From contig JAHLKD010000086.1 of the NCBI GenBank assembly GCA_025526935.1, positions 124,001 to 188,000 of the forward strand: a stretch of DNA of 64,000 nt, written 5' to 3'. Position 1 is the first letter of the stretch; the number at the start of each line of letters is the position of its first letter. The stretch comes from Cladochytrium replicatum (taxonomy: Eukaryota > Chytridiomycota > Chytridiomycetes > Cladochytriales > Cladochytriaceae). The position numbers and the translations under genes are program-made. The notes under the pieces were generated by a model. The model ran no database searches, was not told where the DNA came from, and was given only the letters and a program-made list of their open reading frames with translations. Shown here one piece after another: positions 56,664-64,000 of the stretch.

Positions 56664-59600
56664 CTAAGGCATATCCAAATCAACAAAAGCAGACAAGATA
56701 CAATCAGGAGCTGGAGACAAAACTAACTCATAACCAAGACAGTTTGACCAAATGCGGTTAAGTGCACGAAGAACAAGAACCCAATGGGAAAAGGCAGGGG
56801 AAGGATAAAAAGGCCGTGGTGAAAGCATATCAATTGCAATGTCAAGAGGTAGGCGGGGATCGTCAGGCGGGCCTAAATCAAAACTAGCAGACAAACTAGC
56901 ACGCAAATGTAGACACACAGAGACATGGGCACGCGACACTTCAGGGGCATCATGACAGTTCCTACAATAAGGTCGGGGGTTTGGAAACAGGCGGCCAAGC
57001 CGATATAGCAGGAACAAACGAAGACATACTGTTGGGAGATGTTGGTGTGGGGGTAGCAACAAAGGGTGGCGAAGTTTCAAATTGCGGACAGGGGCAAACG
57101 AAACTGCAATTGGTCCATTATGCGCAACAGCTAAAGACTGAAAATGCAACATCAACGGATGAAGTGGGAGCACAACAGGCATAGGAACAATGAGATCATT
57201 GTGACAAGCGGAAAAATAAGGAGATGAACCATAACCGACTGGAGATGACCGATAGAATTGCAACACAGCAGCTGGTAACAGAGGGCTGGAATCACTAGAC
57301 CAGCGAGCAAACATACGTGCTTGAAGGTACTTCAGCCTGAACTCAAAAGTAGGAATTTGCGCTAACAGCAACAAACCAACACGCGAAGTGGTATGGGCTA
57401 TCGAAAACAGACGACACAGTGCATGATAACAAAAACGCTCGAGTACCTGAAGCTGAGCAGTGGAAGGCCGAATAAATGCTAAACCAAACTCAAGTGAAGG
57501 TCTAATAAAAGACAAAAACAACAACCTGGCAACACGAGGAGCAGACCCACCAAAGTACGAGACATAAGGTGCAAAAAGATACAATGAGGCACGAGCTTTC
57601 TCTAAGCGATGATCAATAGTTGCAGCAAGATCAAACCCTTCAATAGTAAAATAGTGACCAAGGTATCTAAATGAAACCTCTACAGGGAGGGCAGAGCCAT
57701 GAAGCTTCAAGGGGGGGGGTAACCGTTGAGAAGATAACACAGCACACTTTGAAGGTGAAAACACAAAATGAGAAGCTAAAGCAAAATCTTCACAAATTTT
57801 CAATGCACGTTGGGCTTGCTCAGGGGTGGCAGAAAACAAAGCTATGTCATCAGCAAAAAACAACGAATTGAAAACAGGAGTGTTATAAGAAAACCTAGCA
57901 AGATGAGAAGATTCACGACGAAGGAGCTGTGCTAAAGGATTGATGAAAACTGAGTACAAGAACGGAGACAAAACAGAACCTTGAAAAAGACCTCGTGGAA
58001 GCGAAAACAAATCAGAAGAACGATTCTCTATAACAACCTGAGAAGAACAACGATCAAACATACTCATCAAAACAGAGATCAAACGGTTTGGAATTCTGGG
58101 AAATTGACGAAGACGTTCCCACAAAAGAGGCCTATGCACAGTATCATACGCTGCTTTAATATCTAAGAAAGTAACACAATAAGGCAGAGCAGTGCGGGAA
58201 GCCCGTCGAAGGGTAGCATCTAATGCAAAAACACACTCAACACCTGAACGATTGGCCTGGAAACCAGCTTGGGCGGGATCAAGTTTACCAACATGAGCTA
58301 CAAGCATAGGAAGCAGGGTACGCTCAAAGATTTTTCTATCAACATTGGTTAAAGTAATGGGGCGGTACTGACTAATATCACCAATGGAGCCCTTATTCTT
58401 CCAAACAGGTAACAACAAGCCAGCATTCCAGGCAGAGGGCGACAAACCTGAACGGAAAATAGCGTTTGAAAGTTGAACAAAAAGGATAGCAACATCAGAA
58501 GCTAACGGCTTAAATAACTCAGCTGGAATATGGTTTGGGCCAGGAGCAGAGTTGTTTGGGGAAGAACGAATAGCACAAACAAAGTCACTAACACTAACTG
58601 ACACAGAATCATTCAGCGCATGTAGACGAACGTGTTCTGCACTGGCAGAGGATTGTGCAAACTGAGTCTGATAAACGGAGGCAAAGTGATTGCGATAATG
58701 AGATAAAGAGGCAGGATCAGACAATAAACCACTTGCAGCTGAGCGCCGTTGATGACACCTACGCGCGGTGGAAAGAACTTTGCTAACCTCGGTTAAAGAA
58801 CTAGGAGAAGAACTAAACATATTGTCGCCAGAAGCCTCTCGAGCTCGCTGAGAAAGAGACCAAGTACGAAAAGCTTTGACACGCTCACGCGATAGCCGGT
58901 CACGCTCCAAGCGGCAATACTCAACTAAACCAGGATCAGGAGCATCACAGGAAGAAACAGCTAAATAGTGCTTATGAGCAAGTAAGTAGCTCCGTCGCAA
59001 GGCCACTAAATGCGGCGGCAACAATGGCAGGGCAGGGCGACGGCGAACTAAACTGGGGGGTCCAATGACACAAGCAGCACATGAAGTAACAAAGGACAAA
59101 ATAATATCCAATGCAGAGTCAATACATCCCTGTGCAACATCCACAGACATTTGGGCAAAGGCGGGAGCTTCTAAAATTGGACTGAGTGCAGCATTGACAT
59201 CAGCAAGGGTGGGATCAAAAAACAAATGTCCCACATCCTCCATTGCTTGAAAGACAGCAGGTTCACGCAACAGATGAGCAGCCCAGCGCTTGTGGGGGGG
59301 TGCAGCAGAGGGAGCGCTGGCATTGGGAGGAGCAAAAGAAAAAACAGCTGTAACCGGAAAATGGTCAGAAGCCCAAGGCATAAACTCGCCGTCGGCTAGA
59401 CGACTATGAACTATGTAAGAAATAGGATCACATTGAAGCAGAGGATTGACAAACAACAAATCGATAATGGAGTCACCATTGCGAGAAGAAAATGTGGGGT
59501 TATGACAGGAAGGGTGCTTAACTAGAGAGAAACTAGCGGCAGAAATAAACTGCTCAAACAACCTACCCCTACGATTTGAAGAATGATCACCAGTAGCTAA

Positions 59601-60044
59601 AAAACGGGCATTGAAATCGCCCAACAAAAGAACAGGGCACGGAGACGACGGGACATGTTGAGGAAGTGAAGCAATAAACTCTTCAAGGAAGGGGTCCTGA
59701 GCAATACCACACGGAGGCAAATAATACCCTCCAACCAAAAGCCCACGATATGTAAACCATAGAGAGGTGCCACCATAACTAGAAACGAGACGGAAATCAG
59801 AAGCTCTACAAAGACTGCGATTGATCAAGACTCCCACACCAGCCCGTCGTGTACCCGATGACCCAGGAGAAAAACGAGTGTCAAAAATCAAATCTGGAGA
59901 AGGCAGCGGGTCTAAAGGAAAAAGGTGTGTTTCAGTCAGGAGCAGAAAAACAATGTGATTTGCGCGCATAAAACGAAACAGTGAATCAAGAACTCCAAAG
60001 CTCAAATTGCGACAATTGAAGGTACCAACTCGAACACTAATCAT
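56664..60044 (-). CDS. LINE ORF2: AP endonuclease and reverse transcriptase, 1126 aa
   Basis: N-terminal APE-type endonuclease (about 1-230): VGTFNCRNL, LLTETHLF, LLGDFNARF, and ASDHFPVT with the catalytic His. Reverse transcriptase (about 480-760): NSAPGPNHIPAELFK, YRPITLTNVDRKIFER, FLDIKAAYDTVHRPL, LFQGSVLSPFLYS and the catalytic FADDIALFS. The C-terminal part carries a zinc-knuckle-like CRNCHDAPEVSRAHVSVC, then ends FVDLDMP. No RNase H domain was seen. The layout (endonuclease, RT, C-terminal knuckle) fits L1/Tad-type clades; the clade is not assigned. All catalytic motifs are intact, so activity is plausible. Confidence 0.93.
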   Translation of the reverse strand: MISVRVGTFNCRNLSFGVLDSLFRFMRANHIVFLLLTETHLFPLDPLPSPDLIFDTRFSPGSSGTRRAGVGVLINRSLCRASDFRLVSSYGGTSLWFTYRGLLVGGYYLPPCGIAQDPFLEEFIASLPQHVPSSPCPVLLLGDFNARFLATGDHSSNRRGRLFEQFISAASFSLVKHPSCHNPTFSSRNGDSIIDLLFVNPLLQCDPISYIVHSRLADGEFMPWASDHFPVTAVFSFAPPNASAPSAAPPHKRWAAHLLREPAVFQAMEDVGHLFFDPTLADVNAALSPILEAPAFAQMSVDVAQGCIDSALDIILSFVTSCAACVIGPPSLVRRRPALPLLPPHLVALRRSYLLAHKHYLAVSSCDAPDPGLVEYCRLERDRLSRERVKAFRTWSLSQRAREASGDNMFSSSPSSLTEVSKVLSTARRCHQRRSAASGLLSDPASLSHYRNHFASVYQTQFAQSSASAEHVRLHALNDSVSVSVSDFVCAIRSSPNNSAPGPNHIPAELFKPLASDVAILFVQLSNAIFRSGLSPSAWNAGLLLPVWKNKGSIGDISQYRPITLTNVDRKIFERTLLPMLVAHVGKLDPAQAGFQANRSGVECVFALDATLRRASRTALPYCVTFLDIKAAYDTVHRPLLWERLRQFPRIPNRLISVLMSMFDRCSSQVVIENRSSDLFSLPRGLFQGSVLSPFLYSVFINPLAQLLRRESSHLARFSYNTPVFNSLFFADDIALFSATPEQAQRALKICEDFALASHFVFSPSKCAVLSSQRLPPPLKLHGSALPVEVSFRYLGHYFTIEGFDLAATIDHRLEKARASLYLFAPYVSYFGGSAPRVARLLFLSFIRPSLEFGLAFIRPSTAQLQVLERFCYHALCRLFSIAHTTSRVGLLLLAQIPTFEFRLKYLQARMFARWSSDSSPLLPAAVLQFYRSSPVGYGSSPYFSACHNDLIVPMPVVLPLHPLMLHFQSLAVAHNGPIAVSFAPVRNLKLRHPLLLPPHQHLPTVCLRLFLLYRLGRLFPNPRPYCRNCHDAPEVSRAHVSVCLHLRASLSASFDLGPPDDPRLPLDIAIDMLSPRPFYPSPAFSHWVLVLRALNRIWSNCLGYELVLSPAPDCILSAFVDLDMP

Positions 60045-61438
60045 TGACGAAGATGGGTTGAGCGAGGCTGACGCGCAATCCCGCGGGCACTGTCCAGCAC
60101 AGTTTCCTGAGCATCCATGGGGAGCTGACCACGGACATACAGGAAAATAGCAGGATCAGTAACTGAACTGAGGATATGTGCATATCTCTTGTGGACAACT
60201 TCCCTGACCGCAGCCTCCCGCTGCTCCAAAGGCAGAGTAGAGGCTCGGCGAAGAAAGTCAGGGTTTGATTCGTCAGTGGAAGCTTCCTGGGTGGAGAAGT
60301 GCGCACGGAGAGCAATTGCGGTTGAGCGAATACAGATAAAGGAAGCAATGTTGCGACCAACGAAACTGATGTGGCGGATACCACGCACCACCTCATTGCC
60401 CAAGAGAGCCCTCAGCATGGTCCGCACAAAGCCGAGCCGCTGTCTCATGATGTCCTTGATGTACACAGTGGTCAAATCATCCACACGGGCCTGAAGATCA
60501 GCAGGTGGGGAGACCAGCAGCGGAGAGGTCGGAGGATAGAATACGACAGGCCGAGGGCCACGAAGGCTGACATTCGAAGTGGGGTCACGACCAGCAAGGG
60601 CAGTCCTGACAGCTTCTGTACGAGATTCAGCACTCAGTGTGGGGAGACTCTCAAGCACACGGGCACGGGCATTGGCAGCAGCAGCGGCATAAGTGCGTGG
60701 ACCACGAGGTCCACGTGGGGCAGGTCGACTAGACGGGGGGCGAGGGCCAGGAGCACCAGAGTTCCCAAGATCGTCCTGAATTGGAGGATTACCATGCAGT
60801 TGTCTAGGGGGAAGGCACACAGGCGCAGCCACATCATCATGGCGGGAGACTGGGGCAACTGGAGGTGAAGGCGAAGGCAGCGGCCTCCCAAAGCGACCCA
60901 CCAGATCCTCGGCCATATCACGACAAACACTAAAAAATTCAGCAGGAGTGTCCCTCGGCAAATGTGCAAGCATAGGATCCAGCATCGCCAACGGATCAAA
61001 GGTTGCACAAACAGATCGCATCTGAGTGAGAACGACACGGAGATCGGCCAGAGATGCAACACTCGAGGGAGCAGCCACAGCAGCAAGAACCCGGACACCC
61101 GGCAGATGTGATCGGGAACGAGAACGGGAGCGACCACGGGGCAATTCATGTTCAGCAGGTCTTTTGGCGCGTCGGTCACGTGATCGGAAGTCACGTGATT
61201 CGGCATTTTCATCCTCCCCCATATTCACATCATCGGCCCAGTGAATTGGAGAGGCAGGAGCGGAGAATGGAAGCTGTGGAGCGGAATTTTCAACAGAGGA
61301 GGCACGGGGGTGCGAACGGGCCTCAAAAATCACGGTGCCACCAGAAAGTCCATCAGGGGGCACAGCGGGGGGTGCGGCAGGCGGCGCGGCATGCGGCGCA
61401 TCAGGCGGCTGCGCATGCGGAGCGCTGGGAGGCGGCAT
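60041..61438 (-). CDS. LINE ORF1 protein, 465 aa
   Basis: Starts at ATG MPPPSAPHAQPPDAPH, the first in-frame ATG after the CT-rich leader. The first about 60 residues are a Pro/Ala/His-rich run and Arg/Ser repeats follow (RSRSRSHLPG at about 120), typical of RNA-binding tails. The C-terminal half carries a folded-looking domain: VYIKDIMRQRLGFVRTMLRA, then SFVGRNIASFICIRST and REVVHKRYAHIL. I saw no CCHC knuckle in this protein. The stop TGA overlaps the ORF2 ATG as ATGA, so ORF2 is probably translated by termination-reinitiation. ORF1 proteins bind the element's RNA and assist target-primed reverse transcription. Confidence 0.85.
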   Translation of the reverse strand: MPPPSAPHAQPPDAPHAAPPAAPPAVPPDGLSGGTVIFEARSHPRASSVENSAPQLPFSAPASPIHWADDVNMGEDENAESRDFRSRDRRAKRPAEHELPRGRSRSRSRSHLPGVRVLAAVAAPSSVASLADLRVVLTQMRSVCATFDPLAMLDPMLAHLPRDTPAEFFSVCRDMAEDLVGRFGRPLPSPSPPVAPVSRHDDVAAPVCLPPRQLHGNPPIQDDLGNSGAPGPRPPSSRPAPRGPRGPRTYAAAAANARARVLESLPTLSAESRTEAVRTALAGRDPTSNVSLRGPRPVVFYPPTSPLLVSPPADLQARVDDLTTVYIKDIMRQRLGFVRTMLRALLGNEVVRGIRHISFVGRNIASFICIRSTAIALRAHFSTQEASTDESNPDFLRRASTLPLEQREAAVREVVHKRYAHILSSVTDPAIFLYVRGQLPMDAQETVLDSARGIARQPRSTHLRQ

Positions 61439-61443
61439 TGATT

Positions 61444-61445
<2 letters not shown>

Positions 61446-61508
<63 letters not shown>
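61446..61508. repeat. (GA)n tract in the LINE leader
   Basis: About 60 bp of almost pure GA/CT dinucleotides, with one GATA interruption. It forms the 5' leader of LINE copy A. Copy B has a similar but less regular tract at 56447-56507. Confidence 0.95.
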
Positions 61509-61509
<1 letters not shown>

Positions 61510-61516
61510 GGATGAG

Positions 61517-61570
61517 GCCCGTGTAGCTCAGCGGATAGAGTGTTTGCGTGCTAAGCAAAGGGTCGCCGGT
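61517..61570 (+). pseudogene. truncated tRNA-Arg copy
   Basis: Identical to the intact tRNA-Arg at 62351 apart from two substitutions in the anticodon loop (GTGCTAA in place of CTCCTAA, giving an anticodon GCT) and one in the T stem. It stops at the start of the T loop, where the SINE tail begins. It cannot form a functional tRNA. Confidence 0.85.
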
Positions 61571-61573
61571 GGG

Positions 61574-61865
61574 ATTTTTTTTTTTGAATGTTATAACATG
61601 TATTGACAATGCTTAATCAGTACATGTCACCCACGTGTACTTCAACCAAGATTTGGAATCTTCAGTACTTGGGGAGCCGTGCGAGCCGTAGGAAAGAGGA
61701 GCGAAGGCAATGGCGAATCGAAGGAGGTGTGGCGCGGTACTTGCACGTGACACGATATTGCGAGAGATATATTTCGTAGGAAATTCGAATCCAGTCCCCT
61801 ATAGGATTCGAACCGCGGAGTTTAGCTTCGAAAAGTCGCATTCGTACCGACTGAGCCACTATGAT
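61574..61865 (-). mobile_element. tRNA-derived SINE with LINE-like tail
   Basis: Sense on the minus strand, about 290 bp. The head (61863-61781) carries a pol III A box (GTGGCTCAGTCGG) and a perfect B box (GGTTCGAATCC), but its stems are degenerate. A body of about 100 bp follows. The tail (61690-61585) resembles the end of LINE copy A, sharing GGGGAGCCGTGCGAGCCGTA and the terminal hairpin (arms at 61596-61605 and 61618-61627), and it closes with a run of about 11 T on this strand. This is the build of a SINE mobilised by its partner LINE. It interrupts the tRNA-Arg copy. Confidence 0.75.
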
Positions 61866-62344
61866 TTTTTTTTTTTTTTTTAACAATATTATTATTTATT
61901 TTGCACATACAATGCATAACAAAAAACAACACCCAAAGTGCCTTACAAGATGGTCATGGACCAGCACATAGGGAAGCGCGCGCAGCATAAGGAAAACCAA
62001 CAAAGCAAAACAGAGAATGTAAACTCAAACCTGTGGCTACCCGTCAGATACTGCTAAGGTGCCAAAAAAACAGGTGAGTAATAAATAATGAGAAAAGAAA
62101 ACGTTAAAGATCCACAAATGCAGGGCCAAAGAGGGAGTCTGGAGGAGAAACTTCTAATGGCAGACCCATACAGTGAAGCCAAATCTTATGGAGACAACGA
62201 AAAACTAGATACCACGGTGCAAGATTCACTGGGTTGACAATGCGAAGTGGACGAAGGCCATCAATTGCAACGTCAAGCAGAAGTTGTAAAACAGGAACAG
62301 GAACAGGAGGCAACAATAGGTCAAGACGCAAACATTCTGAAACG
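61866..62344 (-). mobile_element. 5'-truncated LINE, second subfamily
   Basis: Poly-T of about 18 (the A tail) at 61864-61881, then 3' UTR and the last 75 codons of an ORF2 (62331-62104). These include VLQLLLDVAI, LAPWYLVF and CLHKIWLHCM and end AFVDL, similar to but clearly diverged from the copy A ORF2. The 5' edge is at 62343, joined to the flank of the tRNA-Arg gene. Related fragments lie at 37.4-37.8 kb. Confidence 0.75.
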
Positions 62345-62350
62345 GATGAG

Positions 62351-62423
62351 GCCCGTGTAGCTCAGCGGATAGAGTGTTTGCCTCCTAAGCAAAGGGTCGC
62401 CAGTTCGATCCTGGCCTCGGGCT
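62351..62423 (+). tRNA. tRNA-Arg, anticodon CCT
   Basis: Cloverleaf drawn by hand: acceptor GCCCGTG with CTCGGGC (one T-T mismatch), D arm GCTC/GAGT, anticodon stem TTTGC/GCAAA with loop CTCCTAA, T arm GCCAG-TTCGATC-CTGGC. Internal A and B boxes are intact. It reads AGG codons. No intron is present and no clear T run follows within 20 bp. Confidence 0.9.
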
Positions 62424-63869
62424 CATGAATTGCTGTTTATGGTGGGTGCCTCTCAATGAGAAGTCAGCCTTAATTAAGGTGACAATGTTTATTTTCTTAT
62501 ACTCGAATACATACACTTAAATTGGCGACTGTTTTCTTATACTCCGACATATACACTTATATTGGCGATTGGCACAGTAAAAATCTGTACTCTGTTTGAG
62601 CATGGTTGAGTACACTTCATCCTGAGACTTATTCACAGTGTACTCACAAAGTTGTTAATCTTGTACGCAAATTGTGCATGTTTTCTGAAGAGGGGTAACT
62701 ACCTTCCAAACCAGCTTTCAATGAATGCCCACTGTTCAAATGCATGACTCTAGGGAAAAGAGAGGTGGAGAGGCAGAGAAATAGAAGATGATTTTAGGGG
62801 CTACACAGAGTACTATTGAATGTAACGTTTGCAACAACTTAAGTTGGTATGCCCATTTGTGGTGAATAATGATGTTTAATTGGCTGTCACACTACTATTA
62901 CCAGAATCAGCTCCAGGGGATGAGCTGTGTTTATTTTGCTTTGACATAGAACAACGAGCCATTCTTGAAGTTGGTCAGTGAAGCAAATAATTAGCGTCGC
63001 AGATGAACTGGATGAACACTCACAGGTTTTGGTTGTTTATAATGGTACCAGCACTGGGAAAATTGACAGATAGACATTCTAAAGACTAAAACTACAGTAT
63101 CATTTGTTGGTACTCACAATGTCTTGATCATGGTGCTGAACGCCCCTCCTCATCTTTTGGATTTCTGAAAACATGTTGCTTTCATTAATCTTGCCACCAG
63201 CATGCTAAGATCAAGGTTTGTAGCCTAGAATTTTTTAAAGTTTCCATAGAAAAATGGTCTTCAACTGTAACAGACACTACGCATATCTCGTCCCTGCTCC
63301 ATGTTCCGATTCATTTTCAGAAGCAGCCACACAGCTGATAAGGTTAAAAACCCTTAAAAAACCTCCAGGACAGCAAATACATAGCAGAACGGTAAGTAAA
63401 CAATGAGATAACAAGGTAAAACAAGATATCGCAGTTGAAAAAAAACTGAAACATTATCCAAAAGGTTAATTCCAAAAAAGATAATAATCACTTCTGTTTC
63501 AATGATTGTACCACGATTCAATGTCCTTTTTGAACTGTTTCCTTGGAATTTCGACAACCAGTGCAAAATTTTTGCGCTTCCACTTTTGCAGCTGTTGTTG
63601 CCCACACATTTCCCTCATCAGATGGAACCTTGAATTCATTGATGAGAGAGTCTTTCCTTGGCATTGCCCATAGTCGAGAAAGAAGTTGCCAAACGAAAAA
63701 ATTGCTTCCCAGTTACCTGTGGATGGAGCCTAGTCGCGAAGTAGGGAGTTGAGTGGAGTGGTTTGGTGGAACTTAACCAGGGCAGATATGGTTAAAACTC
63801 AATTGGAGTTGTTTTCTATGCTCACTCAAGTAGACTTCATATTTGGAATATACCTACGTTCATTGGGGA
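62424..63869. other. gene-free stretch
   Basis: No coding potential recognised. Short words such as CATCCTGAGACTTATTC (62611) also occur in the dispersed repeat family, suggesting a decayed copy. The rest is unremarkable. Confidence 0.4.
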
Positions 63870-64000
63870 AGTTGTGTAGAATACTGTGGTGAATCCATGT
63901 CGTCAGAGATAGGTACAAAAGTGATTAAGTAGAGTTGATCCTGAGACTCACACGCCATTCCATCATCGTTATCAACTCAACAATTATACTGACGGGTCTC
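63870..64000 (+). repeat. partial copy of the dispersed repeat, cut by the window end
   Basis: Matches the outer part of the copies at 9937-10060 (direct) and 35900-36025 (inverted), sharing GTGTAGAAT, GTGGTGAATC and AGTAGAGTTGATCCTGAGACT. It probably continues past the window. Confidence 0.65.

Larger units (their letters stand above)
56509..61510 (-). mobile_element. LINE copy A, full length and apparently intact
   Basis: A non-LTR retrotransposon of about 5 kb, sense on the minus strand. The 5' leader is almost pure (CT)n on the sense strand (61446-61508), followed by two overlapping ORFs, a 3' UTR of about 140 bp (56663-56521) and an A tail read here as about 11 T at 56510-56520. A hairpin (ATATGTATT at 56531-56539, AATACATAT at 56552-56560) lies at the 3' end. 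Its 3' end abuts the GA-rich leader of copy B and its 5' end abuts a tRNA-Arg fragment. Both ORFs are free of stops, so it may be young. Confidence 0.9.

Overview
The window is eukaryotic nuclear DNA, most likely from a flagellated (zoosporic, chytrid-like) fungus. Genes are split by many short GT-AG introns, mostly 45-70 nt. A UPF0643-type gene points to fungi. A decayed CFAP100-like flagellar gene, a calreticulin ending in HDEL, a STRAD-type pseudokinase and a GPAT3/4-type acyltransferase point away from Dikarya. The species is not named; this is inference from gene content.

Layout. 1-5.3 kb: gene-poor, with repeats, a dead LINE fragment and the CFAP100-like pseudogene. 5.3-9.8 kb: calreticulin and proteasome ATPase Rpt3, with a WD40 remnant between them. 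9.9-11.2 kb: a dispersed repeat and a truncated GH3 beta-glucosidase. 11.4-17.9 kb: STRAD-like pseudokinase and UBE3C/Hul5-type HECT ligase. 18-22.6 kb: no intact gene, one degenerate coding stretch. 22.6-25.2 kb (minus): RNF126-like RING ligase, a small ORF and the UPF0643 gene. 25.7-27.1 kb: three copies of an unrecognised protein module. 29.6-34.3 kb: TFIIH subunit Tfb4/p34 (minus) and the GPAT-like acyltransferase (plus). 34.6-39.9 kb: repeats, LINE pieces, tandem arrays and an ABCG remnant. 39.9-42.6 kb: an 878-aa disordered protein. 42.8-44.8 kb: metallo-beta-lactamase and SDR pseudogenes. 45.2-54.6 kb (minus): class I haem peroxidase, an FCHo/Syp1-type muniscin, a small coiled-coil ORF, an HMG-box-like gene and Snf7/CHMP4. 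54.8-62.4 kb: a TPR gene cut off by a LINE, an apparently intact LINE inserted next to a second LINE, a tRNA-derived SINE, a third LINE tail and a tRNA-Arg(CCT) gene. 62.4-64 kb: gene-poor, ending in another copy of the dispersed repeat.

How the genes relate. The intact genes are housekeeping: ER folding (calreticulin), ubiquitin-proteasome (Rpt3, UBE3C, RNF126), transcription/repair (Tfb4), lipid synthesis (GPAT), endocytosis and ESCRT (muniscin, Snf7) and peroxide removal. They show no common pathway or operon-like organisation. The most distinctive part is the nested retroelement cluster at the tRNA-Arg gene: a LINE and a SINE share a 3' tail and a 3'-end hairpin that covaries between them. 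Exon coordinates were derived by hand from splice signals and reading-frame continuity; introns are listed where they were resolved.
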